DNA of 64,000 nt from Pseudomonas sp. W4I3 (GTDB lineage Bacteria; Pseudomonadota; Gammaproteobacteria; Pseudomonadales; Pseudomonadaceae), in contig NZ_JAUSXS010000001.1 in assembly GCF_030816195.1 (NCBI RefSeq), forward strand, positions 3,061,501 to 3,125,500, given 5' to 3'. Both the position numbers and the translations under genes were made by a program. Positions 39,188-47,752 of this stretch are shown here, in pieces. The notes below the pieces were generated by a model. The model ran no database searches. It was given only the letters and a program-made list of their open reading frames with translations, and had not been told where the DNA came from. Positions within the stretch are counted from its first letter, which is position 1. Every line of letters begins with the position of its first letter.

Positions 39188-39673
39188 ATGTATCGAGTCA
39201 CCCTTATGCCTCTGTTGCTCCTGCTTGGCCTGTTGGCGGGTTGCAGCGCCGTGTCACCTTTGTCGACATTGACCAAACTGGACCTGGTACTGACCGCCAG
39301 TGATCAGGTCAACCCAGACGTTCATGGTCGACCCTCTCCGGTCGTGTTGCATCTGATTGAGCTGCGTCATGGCGTGGCGTTTGAGAATGCCGACTTTTTC
39401 AGCCTGTACGACCACGCCGAGCAGGTGTTGCCAAAAGACTGGGTGAGCAGCGAGGAAATCGAAATGCGCCCGGGTGATCGGCGGGCGCTCAAGTTGAGTG
39501 TCGGGCCGAAAAGTCATTTTGTGGGTGTGTTGGCGGCGTATCGAGACTTGCCGCACGCTCAATGGCGTCAGCTCGTTCCGCTCGCCGCTCAACAAGTGAA
39601 CCGTGTCGAGCTGGTGCTGGATCAACACGGCATCCGGCTTGCCGACCCGCGTTCCGACAAAGAGGTGCAGTGA
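39188..39673 (+). CDS. tssJ: T6SS outer-membrane lipoprotein TssJ
   Basis: 161 residues from ATG 39188; AGGA at 39175-39178 is correctly spaced for it, while ATG 39179 is too close. Signal peptide MYRVTLMPLLLLLGLLAGC with lipobox LLAGC. The mature part is a TssJ (SciN/Lip) beta-sandwich: LDLVLTASDQVNPD, PVVLHLIELRHG, LPKDW, RRALKLSVGPKSHFVGVLAAYRD. It anchors TssM at the outer membrane. Overlaps nothing; tssK begins one base after its stop. Confidence 0.93.
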   Translation: MYRVTLMPLLLLLGLLAGCSAVSPLSTLTKLDLVLTASDQVNPDVHGRPSPVVLHLIELRHGVAFENADFFSLYDHAEQVLPKDWVSSEEIEMRPGDRRALKLSVGPKSHFVGVLAAYRDLPHAQWRQLVPLAAQQVNRVELVLDQHGIRLADPRSDKEVQ

Positions 39674-39674
39674 T

Positions 39675-41003
39675 ATGCACGCCCATAAAGTCATTTGGCA
39701 GGAAGGCATGCTATTGCGGCCACAGCACCTGCAGCACAACGACCGTCATTACCAGCAGCAGCTTAACCAGACGCGTTTGCTGAGCCCTGACGCCTGGGGG
39801 TTCCTCACGCTGGAACTCGATGTGCAGTACCTCAATCTCGGCAAATTGGTGGTTACTCAAGCCAGCGGTGTGTTGCCGGACGGTAGCCTGTTCGAACATG
39901 GCGCCGCCATGGAACCGCTGGTATTGCAGGTGCCAGCCAATGCGGGGGAACAGGCTGTTTACCTGGGTCTGCTGCTGGCGACAGGCAATCAGATTGAAAC
40001 CCGCCAACCGGAGCAGGACGATGTGCTGGCACGCTACCTCACCTGTGAGGTGGAGGTCGGGGATTCTAACGCCGGGACCGACTCTCGTTGCCTCATTCAC
40101 TGCGCGCGGCCTGACATGCGCCTGTTGTTGGGTGAGCAGCACAGAGAGCAGGGCTTTGTCAGACTCAAGGTTGCCCAGGTACTGGAATCGACCGAAGCTG
40201 GGGGCGTGCGCCTGGATGCGGGGTTCGTCCCGACATTCATTTTCATGCAGGACCGTGGGTATGTAGCGTCTTGCCTCAAGGAGGTGATCGGCTTGCTTGC
40301 GTCGCGAGGCGATGCCATTGCGGCGCGCATCCGCGGCGAGAGCACCGCCGCCGGCACGCAGGTTGGCGATTTTCTGATGCTGCAAGTGATCAATCGTAGC
40401 GAGCTGGAGTTGCGTCACTGCTTGAGCCAGGTTCAGGTTCGTCCTGAAGCCGTATTTCGTGTTCTGTTGGCGCTACTCGGTGAGTTATCAACCTTCGCCA
40501 GCGACAGCAAGCGCGCGGCGCTGGATGTGCATTACCGGCACGTCGACCAGGGGGCTAGTTTTCGGGGGCTGATGGAAGCCGTCCGCGCCGTGCTGTCGGT
40601 CGTACTCGAACAACACTCTATCGAGTTGACGTTGCAACAACGTCAGTACGGCGTATTGGTTTGCCCGGTAAGCGATCTGAAATTGCTGGGTACCGCGACG
40701 TTTATCCTGGCGGCCACGTCGCAGTCTGATTCGGAGGAATTACGCCAACGCCTGCCAGCGCATCTGAAAGTCGGCCCCGTTGAGCGCATACGGGAGCTGG
40801 TCAATCTGCACTTGGCGGGTATCAAGGTCAAACCACTGCCCGTGGCACCGCGCCAGATCCCGTTCCATGCCGCAAAGACCTACTTCATGCTCGATATGAG
40901 TGCCCGCGATATCGCGCAACTGGAGCAATCGGGTGGGTTCGCCTTCCATGTGGGGGGCGAATTTTCCGGGCTTGAGCTTACCTTCTGGGCCATCAGGAAT
41001 TGA
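39675..41003 (+). CDS. tssK: T6SS baseplate-to-membrane connector TssK
   Basis: 442 residues from ATG 39675 with AGAGG 9 nt upstream; 24 codons open upstream belong to the tssJ overlap. The family start VIWQEGMLLRPQHLQHNDRHYQQQL is diagnostic, followed by WGFLTLELDVQYLNLGKL. TssK trimers link baseplate TssFG to TssL/TssM. Its stop overlaps the upstream side of tssL. Confidence 0.95.
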   Translation: MHAHKVIWQEGMLLRPQHLQHNDRHYQQQLNQTRLLSPDAWGFLTLELDVQYLNLGKLVVTQASGVLPDGSLFEHGAAMEPLVLQVPANAGEQAVYLGLLLATGNQIETRQPEQDDVLARYLTCEVEVGDSNAGTDSRCLIHCARPDMRLLLGEQHREQGFVRLKVAQVLESTEAGGVRLDAGFVPTFIFMQDRGYVASCLKEVIGLLASRGDAIAARIRGESTAAGTQVGDFLMLQVINRSELELRHCLSQVQVRPEAVFRVLLALLGELSTFASDSKRAALDVHYRHVDQGASFRGLMEAVRAVLSVVLEQHSIELTLQQRQYGVLVCPVSDLKLLGTATFILAATSQSDSEELRQRLPAHLKVGPVERIRELVNLHLAGIKVKPLPVAPRQIPFHAAKTYFMLDMSARDIAQLEQSGGFAFHVGGEFSGLELTFWAIRN

Positions 41004-41008
41004 CCGCT

Positions 41009-41869
41009 ATGGACAGTGAATACCCGCAGGATGAAAAAACCGTCCTGCTCGACCGCGACGGTCATGGGCCCGCACAAGGGCCACTCACGCAGTTCCCGTC
41101 GCCGCCGCGCTATGAACAGTTGCAGGACCGGATGATCTACGCGAGCCATGTACTGGGCGCACACAGCTTCACGACGTCGCTCAACCCGCTCGTGGTCGCG
41201 GCTTGGGAAATATTGTCGCAAGTGGTCCAGCTCAAGGGCTGCACCGGTCGAGAAAACCTCACTGCGATCAGTGACCGATTGTCATCGGCGGTGACGCAAT
41301 TCGAAACCCGTGCCTTGCAGGGCGGCGTCGAAAACACCCAGGTCATGTCTGCGCGCTACGTGCTGTGCAGCGTGATCGACGAAGCCGTCGTGACCACAGC
41401 GTGGGGGGCTCGAAGCGACTGGCCGAAGATGAGCTTGCTGAGCCGCTTTCACCACGAGACGTTCGGCGGCGAGAAGGTCTTCCAGTTGCTGGAGCGCCTG
41501 GCGCGCGACCCGGTAAAACACGTGGCGATGCTGGAACTGATGTACCTGTGCCTGGCCCTGGGGTTCGAAGGTAAATACCGGGTAATGGAGCGGGGCGTGT
41601 TACAGCTCGAGGCCGTTCGTGATGGCCTGTATCGGCAGATCCGGCATGTACGTGGCAACCCGTCGGCGGCGCCTGTTCTTCCGGCAGGGAAGGCGCACGC
41701 ACGCCGTAGGCGCATACGCGTTATTCCTGCCCGCTGGTTTGTCGCCTTCACGCTGTGCTGTTTGCTCGCAATGTACGCGGGGTTCGCCTGGGTGTTGGAA
41801 CGAGAAAGGGCGAGTGCACTGCAAAACCTTCCATTTTCGGCGTCGGATCCTACTCAGACGCCCATGTAA
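41009..41869 (+). CDS. tssL: T6SS membrane protein TssL (DotU/IcmH)
   Basis: 286 residues from ATG 41009; AGGAA 9-10 nt upstream supports it over the in-frame TTG at 41000. The cytoplasmic DotU domain (about 60-215) includes YVLCSVIDEAVVTTAWG, SLLSRFHHETFGGEKVF and LMYLCLALGFEGKYRV. A single C-terminal membrane helix lies near 240-262 (FVAFTLCCLLAMYAGFAWVL). No peptidoglycan-binding domain is attached. It forms the inner-membrane complex with TssM. Confidence 0.95.
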   Translation: MDSEYPQDEKTVLLDRDGHGPAQGPLTQFPSPPRYEQLQDRMIYASHVLGAHSFTTSLNPLVVAAWEILSQVVQLKGCTGRENLTAISDRLSSAVTQFETRALQGGVENTQVMSARYVLCSVIDEAVVTTAWGARSDWPKMSLLSRFHHETFGGEKVFQLLERLARDPVKHVAMLELMYLCLALGFEGKYRVMERGVLQLEAVRDGLYRQIRHVRGNPSAAPVLPAGKAHARRRRIRVIPARWFVAFTLCCLLAMYAGFAWVLERERASALQNLPFSASDPTQTPM

Positions 41870-41885
41870 ACGCAGGGAGCAATGA

Positions 41886-44800
41886 ATGAACGCATTCTTC
41901 AAGGGCGTGGGCGCCGTGCTGGGCAAAGTTTGGGTGTGGAGCCTGACGCTGGTGCTTTCCTGCGCTGCACTGGTGTGGTGGGTCGGACCGCTGTTGGCGG
42001 TGGCCGACCACCGATTCTGGCAGGGCGCGAGTGCCCGCCTGTTCAGCATCAGCGTTTTGTTTCTGCTGTGGGGGCTGGCAATGGTCTTGGCAGGCGGGCG
42101 CCGCGCTGCTGGACGCGAAAGGCCAGGACCGCGAACGGAGCATCCGCCTGTGAAGGCGTTGGAGGACGAGCGCAAGCACGTGCTTGGCCGTTTCAAGGAG
42201 GCCCGGCAGTGGTTGAACACATCGCCTCGCTACGGGGAGCGTAACGCGCGTTGGCGCCAGGACCTGCCCTGGTACCTGTTGATCGGTGAACCGCGCAGTG
42301 GCAAGACCCAGTTGTTGGCGGCAGCCGGCTTGCAGTCACCGCTCGATCAGGCGGACGCGCGGCCGACGGGCAGTGGCACGCAGTGTGACTGGTACTTTGC
42401 CGACGAAGGCGTGCTCATCGAAACCCCAGGGCGCTATCTGACTCAGCCAGACCGGTCGGTGGATGCCGCTGGCTGGACCACACTGTTGACCAGCCTGAGG
42501 CGGCGGCATCGGGTCCGCCCGCTTAATGGCGTGGTGGTGACGCTGTCGGTAGACAAGCTCCTGGAGGGTAATGAGCACGACCTGGAGCAACTGGCACGCC
42601 ATGTTCATTCGCGCGTGCAGGACATTCAGCAGGTGCTGCATGTGGACGTACCTCTGTATCTGGTGTTGACCCAGGCTGACCGACTGCCGGGGTTCATCGA
42701 GTACTTCGACTCACCGTCAGGGGACGATGCCGATGCGGTGCTGGGCCAGCCTCTGAACGCTGACACGGCGGGCAATGACATCACCCAGTTACGTCAGGCG
42801 TTTGAGCAGTTACTGCAACGCTTGCACAGTGAGTTGATCGAGCGATTGCACCAGGAGCGAGATGTCGAGCGCCGGGGGCAGATGCTTGAATTTCCTCAGC
42901 AGACGGCGCGAATAGGCGAGCGTTTATGCCTGTTCATCGAGTGGGCGTTTTGCGCCCATCGCTACCAGCGCATCAACGGATTGCGCGGGTTCTACCTGAC
43001 CTGCGCCAGCGAAACGCGCAACCATTTTGTGCAGGGGCTGTTCAGTCGGGTGATCTTTGCCGAAGCGGATCTGGCCGCTTTGCAGACCCGCGAGCAACAG
43101 CGTATCTGGCGGCGCAACGCGTTGCTGGGGATGGCCGCTACGCTGGTTCTGGCATCTGCCTGCGGGCTGTGGATGCACAGTTATGCGGTCAACCACCAAC
43201 GTTTGGCTCACATCGCTGCGCTCAGCGCGCCCGTGGCGCAGGCCAGTGATGAAACCTCGACGCTCCTGGCGCTGCTGGACGCTCGCTGGGCCGCGACCCA
43301 GGTGTTTCCCGCATCCAGCAACACTGCGCTGATCGAGCGAGCCGGCCTGTACCAAGGCGAGGTCAGCCGCCCGCGTGTGGCACGCGCCTATGAGCTGGCA
43401 TTGCAGCAGCAACTGCTGGGCCGCACGGTTGGCCTGCTGGAAGAGCAGGTACGCGCCAGCCTCGGCGACCGCGAGCGCCTGCTCGACAGCCTGCGTGCGT
43501 ATCTGATGCTGAACCTGCGCGAGCGCCGCGATACCCCATGGCTGGCGCAGCATATGGCGAGCTACTGGTCGCTGCGGTTTCCCGGTGATATACCGGTACA
43601 GAAGCGCTTGAATGAACACTGGGCGCGACTGCTCGAGCAGCCGTTTGCAGCACCGCTCAATGACGAGCTGGTGGCTCAGGCGCGTGCTGTTCTGCGGGGT
43701 GAGTCACTGGCCGATGTGGTGTATCGGGTGCTGCGCGAACAAGCGCGGGACCTCGAGCCATTGCGGCTGGCCGAGGGCAAGGTGTTCGCTGCAATGGAAT
43801 CGCACGTGCCGGGCTTTTACACCAAACGCTATGTGCAGTACTTCGAGGCGCAAGGCCCACGGCTGGTGAATGCCATCGCCCAGGATAACTGGGTACTGGG
43901 GGAGGGCACCGACCTGAGCAGTCAGGATTTGCAGCGCCTGATGGTCCAGCTGCAACAGCGCTACTTCAGTGAATATGCCCAGGCTTGGAGCGATGCCCTC
44001 GGTCGCGTCAGGCTGTTGCCAACTGACAACCTGCGCGAGGACGCCGAACGGCTCGCGGGGCTGACCTCGGCTCAATCGCCAGTCAGTCTGCTGTTGCAGC
44101 AGCTTCGCGAGCATACCCGCTTACTGCCGGGCCTTGAGCTGCCGGCCACGCTGGCCGAGCCGCCAGGCGCGTTGGGGGTCATTGCCAAAGCTGCGATGGC
44201 GCAAGGGCAGGCAGCCTTGGGCGACTCGGCTCGTCGGGCCTTGCAGCGGCGCTTTGAACCGCTGCATCAATTGCTCGATGAGCAACACAACCCAAGCGCT
44301 GAGCTGACCCAGGGGTTGCACCTGCTAGGTCAATTGCACCTGCAATTGGCGGCGCTGAACCGTGAGGGCTCGCCGGAGCAGGCGGCCTTCATGCAGGCAA
44401 AGCGACGAATGGACGGCCAGCAGGACGTGCTGGGTAACCTGCGTGAAGCGTCCGCCCGTTTGCCGCTGCCGCTTGCCGGTTGGTTTGAAGGGATTGCCGA
44501 TGAGGCCTGGCGCCACTTATTGGACCAGGCCTACGCCCATGTCAATCAGCGCTATCAGAGCGAGGTGCAGGGGCTTTACGCCAGGGCGATTCGCCAACGG
44601 TACCCGTTCAATGCCCACGCGAGCAGTGATGTGGCCCTTGACGATTTCCGTGAGTTCTTTAAACCCCAGGGCGTGTTGGCGCGTTTTTACGAGGGGCATT
44701 TGCGCTCTTTTGTCGGCGCAGAGGGCAGTCGCTATCGGTTGCGTGGACTGGACGGACAGAGTTTGCCCATCTCGCGCTCGCTACTGGAGCAACTGACAAA

Positions 44801-45242
44801 AGCCCAGGTAATTCGACGCAGCTTTTTCAGCGAAGACCAGGGCGAGTTGGCTGTGCGTTTCACCTTGGCGCCCTACAGCCTGGATCAGGCGGTGAACCGG
44901 GCGACTCTGCGATTGGGGGAAAAGCAGCTGGAATACCGGCACGGCCCGATCATACCCATGACGTTCCGCTGGCCCATCGAAGCAGACAACGGTCGCGCCA
45001 GCCTCGTACTGGAAAGGGACACTGAACTGCGCCCCCTGGGTATCGAGAAAAACACCGGCGCCTGGTCATTGTTCCGGTTCTTCGACTTGCTGCACCGAGA
45101 GCCTGCGAGTGACCGCAATGCGCAGATCGTCAAGGCCAACCTGGCCGGGTTGCGCGCCAATTACCTGCTGACCAGCCAACGCACACCCAGCCCATTTGAA
45201 ATGGACACGTGGCGTACCTTCCGTTTGCCGGAGCAGCTGTGA
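41886..45242 (+). CDS. tssM: T6SS inner-membrane protein TssM (IcmF/VasK)
   Basis: 1118 residues. Two N-terminal membrane helices (about 15-40 and 52-70) come before a cytoplasmic GTPase-like domain with Walker A GEPRSGKT near residue 138. A third helix near 411-430 (LLGMAATLVLASACGLWMHSY) follows, then the long periplasmic IcmF-C region. The C-terminal TssM domain ends NYLLTSQRTPSPFEMDTWRTFRLPEQL, which contacts TssJ. The Walker motif is present, so ATP/GTP use is possible. It spans the cell envelope. Confidence 0.96.
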   Translation: MNAFFKGVGAVLGKVWVWSLTLVLSCAALVWWVGPLLAVADHRFWQGASARLFSISVLFLLWGLAMVLAGGRRAAGRERPGPRTEHPPVKALEDERKHVLGRFKEARQWLNTSPRYGERNARWRQDLPWYLLIGEPRSGKTQLLAAAGLQSPLDQADARPTGSGTQCDWYFADEGVLIETPGRYLTQPDRSVDAAGWTTLLTSLRRRHRVRPLNGVVVTLSVDKLLEGNEHDLEQLARHVHSRVQDIQQVLHVDVPLYLVLTQADRLPGFIEYFDSPSGDDADAVLGQPLNADTAGNDITQLRQAFEQLLQRLHSELIERLHQERDVERRGQMLEFPQQTARIGERLCLFIEWAFCAHRYQRINGLRGFYLTCASETRNHFVQGLFSRVIFAEADLAALQTREQQRIWRRNALLGMAATLVLASACGLWMHSYAVNHQRLAHIAALSAPVAQASDETSTLLALLDARWAATQVFPASSNTALIERAGLYQGEVSRPRVARAYELALQQQLLGRTVGLLEEQVRASLGDRERLLDSLRAYLMLNLRERRDTPWLAQHMASYWSLRFPGDIPVQKRLNEHWARLLEQPFAAPLNDELVAQARAVLRGESLADVVYRVLREQARDLEPLRLAEGKVFAAMESHVPGFYTKRYVQYFEAQGPRLVNAIAQDNWVLGEGTDLSSQDLQRLMVQLQQRYFSEYAQAWSDALGRVRLLPTDNLREDAERLAGLTSAQSPVSLLLQQLREHTRLLPGLELPATLAEPPGALGVIAKAAMAQGQAALGDSARRALQRRFEPLHQLLDEQHNPSAELTQGLHLLGQLHLQLAALNREGSPEQAAFMQAKRRMDGQQDVLGNLREASARLPLPLAGWFEGIADEAWRHLLDQAYAHVNQRYQSEVQGLYARAIRQRYPFNAHASSDVALDDFREFFKPQGVLARFYEGHLRSFVGAEGSRYRLRGLDGQSLPISRSLLEQLTKAQVIRRSFFSEDQGELAVRFTLAPYSLDQAVNRATLRLGEKQLEYRHGPIIPMTFRWPIEADNGRASLVLERDTELRPLGIEKNTGAWSLFRFFDLLHREPASDRNAQIVKANLAGLRANYLLTSQRTPSPFEMDTWRTFRLPEQL

Positions 45243-45970
45243 ACCCGGTGCTCCCCACATGGCGCAGCGCCGGGCGTACTCAGCGCGGTCAGGCCCGGCC
45301 GCGCAATGAGGATGCCTTGCTCGATTGCCCGCAACGAGGTTGCTGGGCCGTGGCGGACGGCATGGGTGGCCACCGACACGGCGATGTCGCCAGCCAATGG
45401 GTGGTCGCCAGCCTGGCTTCGCTGTCTGCGCGGGGCAGCCTTGATCAGCGAGTCAGTGCGGTCCGGCAAAGCTTGCAAGGCGTCGACCAGCGGCTGGCGG
45501 ATGCGCGGAGGCGGTCTGGGGCAACCGGCAGTTCCATGATGGGGAGCACGGTGGTCGCATTGTTGCTGGAGAATGGACGTGCGGCGTGCGTGTGGGCGGG
45601 GGACAGCCGCTGTTATTTGTGGCGCGAACGCAGCCTGTACCAATTATCAAGAGATCATTCGCTGTTGCAGCGGCTTATGGACGAGCGTCGATTGACTGCC
45701 ACCCAGGCCCGTGCCCACCCCGAGGCCAAAGCCTTGACCCGCGCCATTGGCGCGCACTCGCCGTTGCGGCTTGAGGTGCTGGAGCTCAGCACCCGCCCTG
45801 GCGATGTTTTTTTGTTGTGCAGCGACGGCCTGTACCAGGCACTCAGCCCAGTCGAACTGGGCCTGGCGTTGAGTGCAGGCGGCCCGCAGCAAGTCGTGGA
45901 ACGCTTGTTTGCCAGCGCGCTGCATACCCCGGCACGCGATGATCTGACCGCCGTCGTGGTGCAGCCATGA
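45239..45970 (+). CDS. stp1: PP2C-type Ser/Thr phosphatase of the T6SS (Stp-like)
   Basis: 243 residues with a GTG start at 45239 that overlaps the tssM TGA (GTGA) and has GGAG upstream. PPM/PP2C metal-site blocks: ARPRNEDALL, VADGMGGH, GSTVVALLL, WAGDSRCYLWR, FLLCSDGLYQAL and DDLTAVVVQP. It dephosphorylates Fha and other targets of the adjacent kinase, as PppA/Stp do in Pseudomonas T6SS. Its stop overlaps the kinase start (ATGA). Confidence 0.9.
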   Translation: MNPVLPTWRSAGRTQRGQARPRNEDALLDCPQRGCWAVADGMGGHRHGDVASQWVVASLASLSARGSLDQRVSAVRQSLQGVDQRLADARRRSGATGSSMMGSTVVALLLENGRAACVWAGDSRCYLWRERSLYQLSRDHSLLQRLMDERRLTATQARAHPEAKALTRAIGAHSPLRLEVLELSTRPGDVFLLCSDGLYQALSPVELGLALSAGGPQQVVERLFASALHTPARDDLTAVVVQP

Positions 45971-46809
45971 GTTCTAAATCGACCCTTCCGATTCTGCTCG
46001 CCGGGCGTTACCACCTTGAGCATGTATTGGGCCGCGGCGGAATGGGCGTGGTGTACCGCGCGCGCGACCTGTTACAGGAGCAGTTTGGCGAGCCGTGTTC
46101 CGGTGTGGCGCTCAAGCTGTTGGACGGGTCTTTATCAGCCTGCCCGGATGCTCATGTCTTGCTGTACAGCGAGTTTGCGATGTCGCGTCGCTTGCGGCAT
46201 GAGCACGTGGTGAGGGTGTATTCGTTTGAGGTAGATGCGGGCAGCCAGACTGCCTTTTTTACCATGGAGTTGCTACACGGCATGACGCTGGACCGGCTGA
46301 TTGTGGAACGCCCCGGTGGATTGCCTTGGGAGGAGTTGCAGCCGATTGCCCTGCAACTGCTGGATGCGTTGGGTTATGCCCATCGACACAACGTTCTGCA
46401 TGGCGACGTCAAGCCGGCCAACGTGATGCTGGGTGAAGAGGGCGTGCGCTTATTTGATTTCGGCTTGGGGCGGTTACTTGCCCAGACCACGGCGGACTTG
46501 GCCAGTGTGAGTCGCAGCCGAGTGAACGCCTGGACTCGCGCCTATGCGGCGCCTGAATTGCTGGAGGGTGGCGAGTTGACTCCCGCTGCTGACCTTTATG
46601 CCGTGGCATGTGTGCTGTATGAGCTGGCTCACGGGGCTCGCCCGGGTGAACACCCACTGGCTCAAGGACTGCTCCGGCCCAGGCAGTTGCCGCGACGCTG
46701 CTGGCCAGCACTGCGGACCGCGTTGGCGCAAGAGCCCCAACGCCGGGCCCTGACGGTTGCCGAATTGCGCGAGGTCATGGGGTGCCGGCGGACTCGCTGG
46801 TACCGCTAG
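45967..46809 (+). CDS. stk1: Ser/Thr protein kinase of the T6SS (Stk-like)
   Basis: 280 residues, one Hanks-type kinase domain and little else. It has the glycine loop VLGRGGMGVVYRAR, VALKLLD lysine, catalytic loop HGDVKPANV, DFG (LFDFGLG) and APE (AAPELLEG). The catalytic loop has HGD rather than HRD, so this is a non-RD kinase that would not depend on activation-loop phosphorylation in the usual way. No transmembrane segment, unlike PpkA-type T6SS kinases. It phosphorylates Fha to promote system assembly (by family role). Last gene of the operon; position matches stk1 (PA1671). Confidence 0.88.
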   Translation: MSSKSTLPILLAGRYHLEHVLGRGGMGVVYRARDLLQEQFGEPCSGVALKLLDGSLSACPDAHVLLYSEFAMSRRLRHEHVVRVYSFEVDAGSQTAFFTMELLHGMTLDRLIVERPGGLPWEELQPIALQLLDALGYAHRHNVLHGDVKPANVMLGEEGVRLFDFGLGRLLAQTTADLASVSRSRVNAWTRAYAAPELLEGGELTPAADLYAVACVLYELAHGARPGEHPLAQGLLRPRQLPRRCWPALRTALAQEPQRRALTVAELREVMGCRRTRWYR

Positions 46810-46817
46810 CCAGTATC

Positions 46818-47147
46818 TCAGCCCGCCAAGTCATGCAGTTGGCAGTAGTCGGCCCAACTCATGCCGGCCATTTGGGCGACTTCCTTGTGCACCTCCAGGC
46901 GCTGGGCTTCAAAGGCTTCGCTGGACTCGGCAGTCAGCTTGAGGGTCAGCTCCCAAGCGAACAGGCCCAGGCGCTCGGCCTGTGCCTCGAACGCTTCATA
47001 CAGACGCTCGGTACGATACTGCGCCACCGTTTCACCCCTGGCTTGGGCTGCCAGCGGGTTGAGGCTGTTCAGCTCCGCGGCCACGTCGGGGTTTTCGCGC
47101 AGGAACCGGTCCAGTGCGCGTTGGTAATTATCGCCAGGTGCGGACAA
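46818..47147 (-). CDS. DUF6388-like small conserved protein
   Basis: 109 residues, all-helical in appearance, acidic and lacking signal or membrane segments. It starts MSAPGDNYQRALDRFLRENPDV and ends VAQMAGMSWADYCQLHDLAG. The pattern resembles the small Pseudomonas proteins annotated DUF6388, but I cannot confirm it. It lies convergent to the kinase gene, with 8 bp between stops, and its start is 10 bp from the end of the next minus-strand gene. Function unknown. Confidence 0.55.
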   Translation of the reverse strand: MSAPGDNYQRALDRFLRENPDVAAELNSLNPLAAQARGETVAQYRTERLYEAFEAQAERLGLFAWELTLKLTAESSEAFEAQRLEVHKEVAQMAGMSWADYCQLHDLAG

Positions 47148-47157
47148 TGGCTGGCCC

Positions 47158-47436
47158 TCAGTGAGAGGGGTGGGAGTCGACGTCGGGCGCGTGACTGCTC
47201 ACGTGGCGCCGAGCGCGCTTGCGCGATCTGCGCTGGATCCAGCGTTGCAGGGGCGCCAGTAAAAAGAACATCAGGTAGGCGACGAGCACCAGCGTCAGGT
47301 CTATCCAGGTCTCTGCGACAGGCCCGGTGTACAGCTCAATGACATTCTTGATGATAAATAACAGCGCCACGCTGCACAGCCACAACAGGATGGTGACAAA
47401 CAGGGGACGCATGGTGCTGGACCGCTTATCGTGCAT
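47158..47436 (-). CDS. Small two-helix membrane protein
   Basis: 92 residues from ATG 47436, preceded by AAGGAGAGAGAG. Two hydrophobic segments (about 14-31 LLWLCSVALLFIIKNVI and 44-62 LTLVLVAYLMFFLLA) precede a strongly basic tail (RRSRKRARRH) and a His-rich end. Not recognised as a named family. Possibly cotranscribed with the DUF6388-like gene downstream. Function unknown. Confidence 0.6.
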   Translation of the reverse strand: MHDKRSSTMRPLFVTILLWLCSVALLFIIKNVIELYTGPVAETWIDLTLVLVAYLMFFLLAPLQRWIQRRSRKRARRHVSSHAPDVDSHPSH

Positions 47437-47752
47437 GGTAAGACTCTCTCTCCTTTGTGCCTGCTTCTGTCCAGGCAAGATTCCCTGAGTAGGCACCTGG
47501 TATGCACCAGGTTGTAACATCCTTTAACACACGGACAAGCCGCGGATAATACCGTCTCAGACCGGTTTAGGGGGCAGTTCACGTCGGAAAGTTCGATTTT
47601 TAATATAGGAAATTGTCCCGCACCCCGATTTTTTCTGAATACTCCTAGGGGACATGGCGAAAAGCTTTCGCTCCGAGTATCAGGGCGTGTAGCGTTGACG
47701 CGTATTCCGGCGCTGATCTCCAGCCCTCGTGAATACGGGCAGAGGGCGGCTC
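47437..47752. other. 316-bp intergenic region upstream of the EAL gene
   Basis: No gene. It serves as the divergent control region of the small membrane gene and the EAL gene. It includes a hairpin at 47639-47680: outer stem ATACTC/GAGTAT enclosing the palindrome GCGAAAAGCTTTCGC, just after an AT-rich stretch (TTTTTAATATAGGAAATTG, near 47617-47635). A leader structure in the EAL mRNA is possible. Confidence 0.45.

Noticed and set aside
47639..47680. Possible riboswitch (c-di-GMP or other) before the EAL gene
   Set aside because: Only a simple nested hairpin is seen; no GEMM-like conserved motif.
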